A DNA stretch of 64,000 bases from assembly GCA_013339895.1 (NCBI GenBank), contig JABACO010000033.1:199587-263586 (forward strand), written 5' to 3'. Made by a program: the position numbers and the translations under genes. This DNA comes from Ephydatia muelleri (Eukaryota > Porifera > Demospongiae > Spongillida > Spongillidae). The notes under the pieces are model-generated. The model was not told where the DNA came from. It saw nothing but the letters and a program-made list of their open reading frames with translations, and made no database searches. The stretch's first letter is position 1; each line of letters starts with the position of its first letter. Positions 60,901 through 64,000 of the stretch are shown here, piece after piece.

Positions 60901-62698
60901 AGGGTGGTCCGAAGTGGTGTTGGAATCAATGAGGCGGCGTCCATTGACCTGTCTGGAGTGAAGGGTTAGTTGACCCATTGACCTGTCTGGAGGGGAGGGT
61001 TAGTTGACCCATTGACCTGTCTGGAGTGAAGGGTTAGTTGACCCATTGACCTGTCTGGAGTGAAGGGTTAGTTGAAGGGTTAGTTGATCCATTGACCTGT
61101 CTGGAGTGAAGGGTTAGTTGAAGGGTTAGTTGATCCATTGACCTGTCTGGAGCGAAGGGTTAGTCGACCATTGACCTGTCTGGAGTGGAGTAGCCATAAT
61201 GTTCCTTTAGTACATGCATGTACAGTACTGTACTGTGCAGCTGTAGATGAAGGCCTGAAGGTGGCATGTTACTATTGCCAGGTACATGTACATGTATCAA
61301 AATGTAGTTGGAGTGGTTTGATATGTGTCGTTCATATTTAGGGGTGTGGTCTCTTCATGGAGGACCTGGGAGTGATCAGCTGGACAACATGCTGGTTGTG
61401 TCGTTTGTCGGACACACCTCGTAAGACCTCCATTTCTATTGTGCATACAGTACACATGCACATGTATGTGGTGGGAATAGAGAGGGGAGTGTAGAGACAC
61501 ACCCTATAACGTGGTATGCCCTCCATTATTACAACTTTTAAGTTGCAAGTGCACAAATAGCGTTTAGGTATCGTGTGGGCAGATACGAGATTTTGTGTAT
61601 GCTACAGAGCTCTGTTCTTTTCGCCATAAAAATTCTAACACACGGGGATTTAATTCCTAAGTTGTCCTGGCCATGAGTTACATGTACACTGTCCAGCCTA
61701 AACATGTAGGTTTCATTGGAAGCATATCAACTGTAATTAATGTTTATTATATTTCCATCAGGATCATCTTCTCAGTACTGTACTTAATGTACTGTATGTA
61801 TGTGCATGGAACGTTCCACGAGATTTTGACCCTTGTAAATTTATATAGTTTCCAATTCAAATCGTTATACCGTCTGCAAGGTTTAGTCTATCAATGCCCT
61901 TTTTTTATCCACATTGTGCCTTCAGAGTATGATTGCCGTGTGTCATTGTGTACACTGCTGTTGTACTGCAATTCCCTTCTCCTGTGCAGTGTTCTGAGTT
62001 TGAAGGGGGAGGAGGTGGAGGAGACGGAGGTACCGGGACTCGTCAGTGACCAGCAGACCTACTTCTGTGGCAACGTTGCTGGCAAGAATGTCGTGCAGGT
62101 GTGGATGCTCACACACATGTGTTTGTATAGACCACAGATCTTGAAGAGGGGGGGGGTGTTTTCTGGTGGTGCCTTTAGAATGGTTTGGAGAAATGACATG
62201 TAAGTAGACTATGAAATTTAATTGACTACAGTAGCTGAAGTCTTGAAACAGCTTGTACAGTGTACACGTGCAAATGTTAAATTAATGAACTCATCTAAAG
62301 TCGCACTTATTTGTTGATCAGCATTGTTTTTGAGAGTCTTTTTAAATTTCTAAAATTCAGATTACATCAACGTGTGTTCGCCTGATCAGTGAAGAGACTT
62401 TGGAGCTTATTTGGTGAGCATTTGGGTTCATCGGTATGGATGCTGTCAAGCAAGTATTGACGTGCAATTTAATTAATGTCGTAACACTAACAGCACACAA
62501 TCAAATGAACATACATGTACACACTTTCAATAGTATCAATGCTCATTTTAGTTTGATGGTCATGATGTTTACAGCCGTAGAAAATATGAGGTATCTTTTA
62601 GCAGGGTTTGAGTGACTCAAGTTGGTCTCATGTGCGAGATGCTGGTCATTTGACACAGTGGCATATGATCACGAAACACTCAGCCTGTAATGCACGAA

Positions 62699-62756
<58 letters not shown>

Positions 62757-63466
62757 ACACGTGTGTGTGTGTGTGTGTGTGTGTGTAGGACACTGAAATA
62801 TTGTGTGTGTGTGTGTGTGTAATGTACTGAAGTATGCATTACAAGCTGCACCTCCTCCACTACACATACCTGTGCACACACATGTACATACACTGTACAC
62901 ATACAACACACACATTACACACACAACACGCAATACATGCACAATACACACTTCTGTACACACACATGTGCACACATACATACACACACATACACAACAC
63001 ACGCAATGCACACACATTGCACACTCACACAATACACACACGTGTACGCACACACACACACAGTGACTGGCACCCTCCATCGGGAAGGAACATAAGCACG
63101 GCAGCCTGTAACCCCACCCAGGTGGTGGTGGCTGTCGGGAGTGACCTATACTACTTGGAGGTGAAAGCCAACAAGCTGAATGAAGTCAGGTAAATCTCAC
63201 CAGCTGTATCCCCTACACCTCATGGTATGCGTGTGTTCAGTGATGACTCTGTATTCCCCCGCACTTCACACACACGCCACACACTCTGTCGCTCCTCCCC
63301 AGTCATGCCGTCATGCGGCACGAGGTGGCGTGTGTGGACATCACCCCCGTTGGACAGAGGGGGGACAAGGCCGACCTGTGCACCATCGGTCTGTGGACGG
63401 AGATAGCGGTGCAGGTCCTCTTCCTTCCCTCTCTTGAGGTGGTCTACACCCAGATGCTGGGAGGAG
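54904..63466 (+). CDS. DDB1: DDB1, exons 1-14 (3' half beyond window)
   Basis: This is the adaptor subunit of CUL4-RBX1 E3 ubiquitin ligases. Exons: 54904..55113, 55459..55569, 56456..56604, 57618..57693, 58086..58298, 58703..58855, 59729..59812, 60581..60697, 60862..60964, 61342..61420, 61990..62098, 62361..62413, 63064..63189, 63303..63466. All introns are GT-AG and phases agree, giving about 582 of an expected ~1,140 residues: propeller A and most of propeller B. Recognisable blocks include [66 protein letters not shown] and IGLWTEI. The start ATG opens a conserved DDB1 N-terminus. The gene is head to head with MFSD12. No further exon was found after 63466, so it continues off the window. 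Confidence 0.95.
55859..56430. repeat. Polypyrimidine tract, right arm (DDB1 intron 2)
   Basis: About 570 bp of CCCT and CTCT repeats ending some 25 bp before the exon 3 acceptor at 56455. The order and number of sub-repeats differ from the other arm, consistent with allelic length variation. Confidence 0.95.
57281..57526 (+). pseudogene. Receptor serine/threonine kinase-like fragment in DDB1 intron 3 (right arm)
   Basis: Mirror copy of the kinase-like fragment at 1276-1521, same strand as DDB1. An acceptor-like GGTCAG precedes the ATG. The frame encodes [11 protein letters not shown] and [12 protein letters not shown]. It lies wholly inside DDB1 intron 3 (56605-57617) and has no neighbouring kinase exons. 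Confidence 0.45.
58895..59060. repeat. (GT)n-rich microsatellite, DDB1 intron 6
   Basis: Imperfect GT repeat with interspersed GAGTGT and ATGTGT variants, starting about 40 bp after the exon 6 donor. Confidence 0.9.
59090..59193. mobile_element. Tiny hairpin MITE, about 104 bp, DDB1 intron 6
   Basis: Inverted ends of about 22 bp, reading ATAGTCATCTATAGGGTT inward from each side with one mismatch, enclosing about 60 bp. No coding capacity. A TA target duplication cannot be separated from the inverted ends. Confidence 0.65.
59510..59706. repeat. Polypyrimidine tract before DDB1 exon 7
   Basis: About 200 bp of CCTCCTCC-type repeats ending some 20 bp before the exon 7 acceptor at 59728. Same layout as the tract before exon 3. 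Confidence 0.93.
60285..60562. repeat. About 30-bp minisatellite in DDB1 intron 7
   Basis: Six close copies of AGTGGGCGTGGCTCTCGTTT plus TAGTATACAAC, followed by four decayed copies. The array ends just before the exon 8 acceptor at 60580. Each unit contains a GGGCGTGG box resembling a GC-box/Sp-KLF site. Confidence 0.9.
60700..60835. repeat. (GT)n microsatellite filling DDB1 intron 8
   Basis: Almost the whole 164-bp intron is GT repeat with TGCATGTG and TATGCGTG interruptions, starting at the donor itself. Confidence 0.9.
60941..61195. repeat. Minisatellite duplicating the DDB1 exon 9 donor
   Basis: CCATTGACCTGTCTGGAG occurs at 60941 (within exon 9), 60975, 61009, 61043, 61089, 61135 and 61168, with periods of 34 or 46 bp. 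Most copies are followed by GTGAAGGGTTAGT, which is the exon end plus its donor. Using any downstream copy would read into a TAG right after the true junction. Confidence 0.93.
62701..62820. repeat. (GT)n microsatellite, DDB1 intron 12
   Basis: Three GT blocks separated by short breaks. Confidence 0.95.
62872..63063. repeat. (CA)n-rich tract ending at the DDB1 exon 13 acceptor
   Basis: Interrupted CA repeats run straight into the acceptor CACACACAG at 63063, opposite in phase to the GT tract 60 bp upstream. The two could pair as a long intronic hairpin. Confidence 0.9.
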
Positions 63467-64000
63467 GTGAGTTCTCCCTGTGCGCAGTCACACACCTTTT
63501 GCTTGCCCCTGAGGGTCTGTGATAGACCGGCCAAGGATATCACGACTACAACGCGCAACGCTGTCTACACAGGACAATGTTAAAGGCACTTGCACTCGAG
63601 ATCAGACTCTCTAATCAAGTGTACAGCCACACACATATCCAGGCCAGCCCTATGAGGAGGCCGCCGCCAGTAGTCCAATCGGCCCTCGCACAATGACAAT
63701 ACATAATGCACACAAACATGAGTCATAGAGTCCCCAGTACATCAAGGGTCCTCTTGTGTTCTTCTTCATCCATTTCTCACCTTTGTTGATCTTTCCCTTT
63801 GATCTTGTTAGGACCTTTCTCTTTTAACCCTTTGCTCTCAGTTTCGTCCTGTTAACCCTTTGCTGTTCGTTTTGTCTGTATGTACAGCCTGTACTGTAAT
63901 TTGAGTTGTATAGTACATGATACGACGTGTATACATGTACATCTGTGTGTATGTGAAATCATGTGTTGCAATCGAATGCGCTCTCCCCTTACCCTTTTGC
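63467..64000. other. Start of DDB1 intron 14
   Basis: It begins GTGAGT. No further DDB1 exon, repeat or other gene is visible before the window ends, apart from a TTAACCCTTTGCT phrase repeated near 63825 and 63853. Confidence 0.7.

Noticed and set aside
60966-61195. Telomere-like repeat suggested by GGGTTAG
   Set aside because: GGGTTAG occurs once or twice per 34- or 46-bp unit and is not in direct TTAGGG tandem; it belongs to the copied splice donor.

Overview
The window is eukaryotic, from an early-branching animal and most likely a sponge. Genes have many short exons with GT-AG introns. Introns are rich in (GT)n, polypurine and poly-G tracts, minisatellites and transposon debris. A reverse-transcriptase tail resembles repeats I associate with sponge and cnidarian genomes. 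The lineage call is an inference of moderate confidence.

The dominant structure is a giant inverted duplication around a gap of exactly 1,000 N (30501-31500). Bases 1-30500 are the diverged reverse complement of 31501-58792, and homology runs right up to the gap on both sides. The arms differ by substitutions, microsatellite lengths, small indels and one whole transposon present only on the left. This pattern fits two haplotypes of one locus joined head to head by a scaffolder better than a real genomic palindrome. If so, every gene left of 58792 is listed twice as two alleles, and position 58793 onward is single copy.

The locus, read in right-arm orientation, holds three recognisable genes. 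(1) A minus-strand intronless gene next to the gap (33589-31501; left copy 28414-30500) encodes a CitE-type lyase fused to a tandem MaoC/mesaconyl-CoA-hydratase-like region with a mitochondrial-looking N-terminus. (2) A minus-strand ten-exon MFSD12-like lysosomal transporter gene (52604-43844; left copy 9448-18184) is complete in both arms. (3) DDB1 runs divergently from MFSD12 on the plus strand (54904 to at least 63466). Fourteen exons covering about half the protein are visible. The left copy is cut by the window edge in exon 6. MFSD12 and DDB1 are head to head, 2.3 kb apart in the right arm and 5.5 kb apart in the left, where a 3,268-bp Plavaka-like CACTA-type DNA transposon sits between them.

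The roughly 10 kb between the lyase/hydratase gene and MFSD12 hold no confidently recognised gene. There is a frameshifted unknown gene resembling a multicopy repeat-associated family, some short unknown reading frames, microsatellites and diverged tandem modules. No tRNA, rRNA or CRISPR was recognised.

Other points: a TGF-beta type II receptor-like kinase scrap in DDB1 intron 3; very long polypyrimidine tracts next to two DDB1 3' splice sites; a DDB1 intron 9 minisatellite that copies the exon 9 donor site; a multi-copy array with one orientation switch in MFSD12 intron 1; a retrotransposon tail broken into opposite-facing halves in MFSD12 intron 8; and several perfect palindromes.
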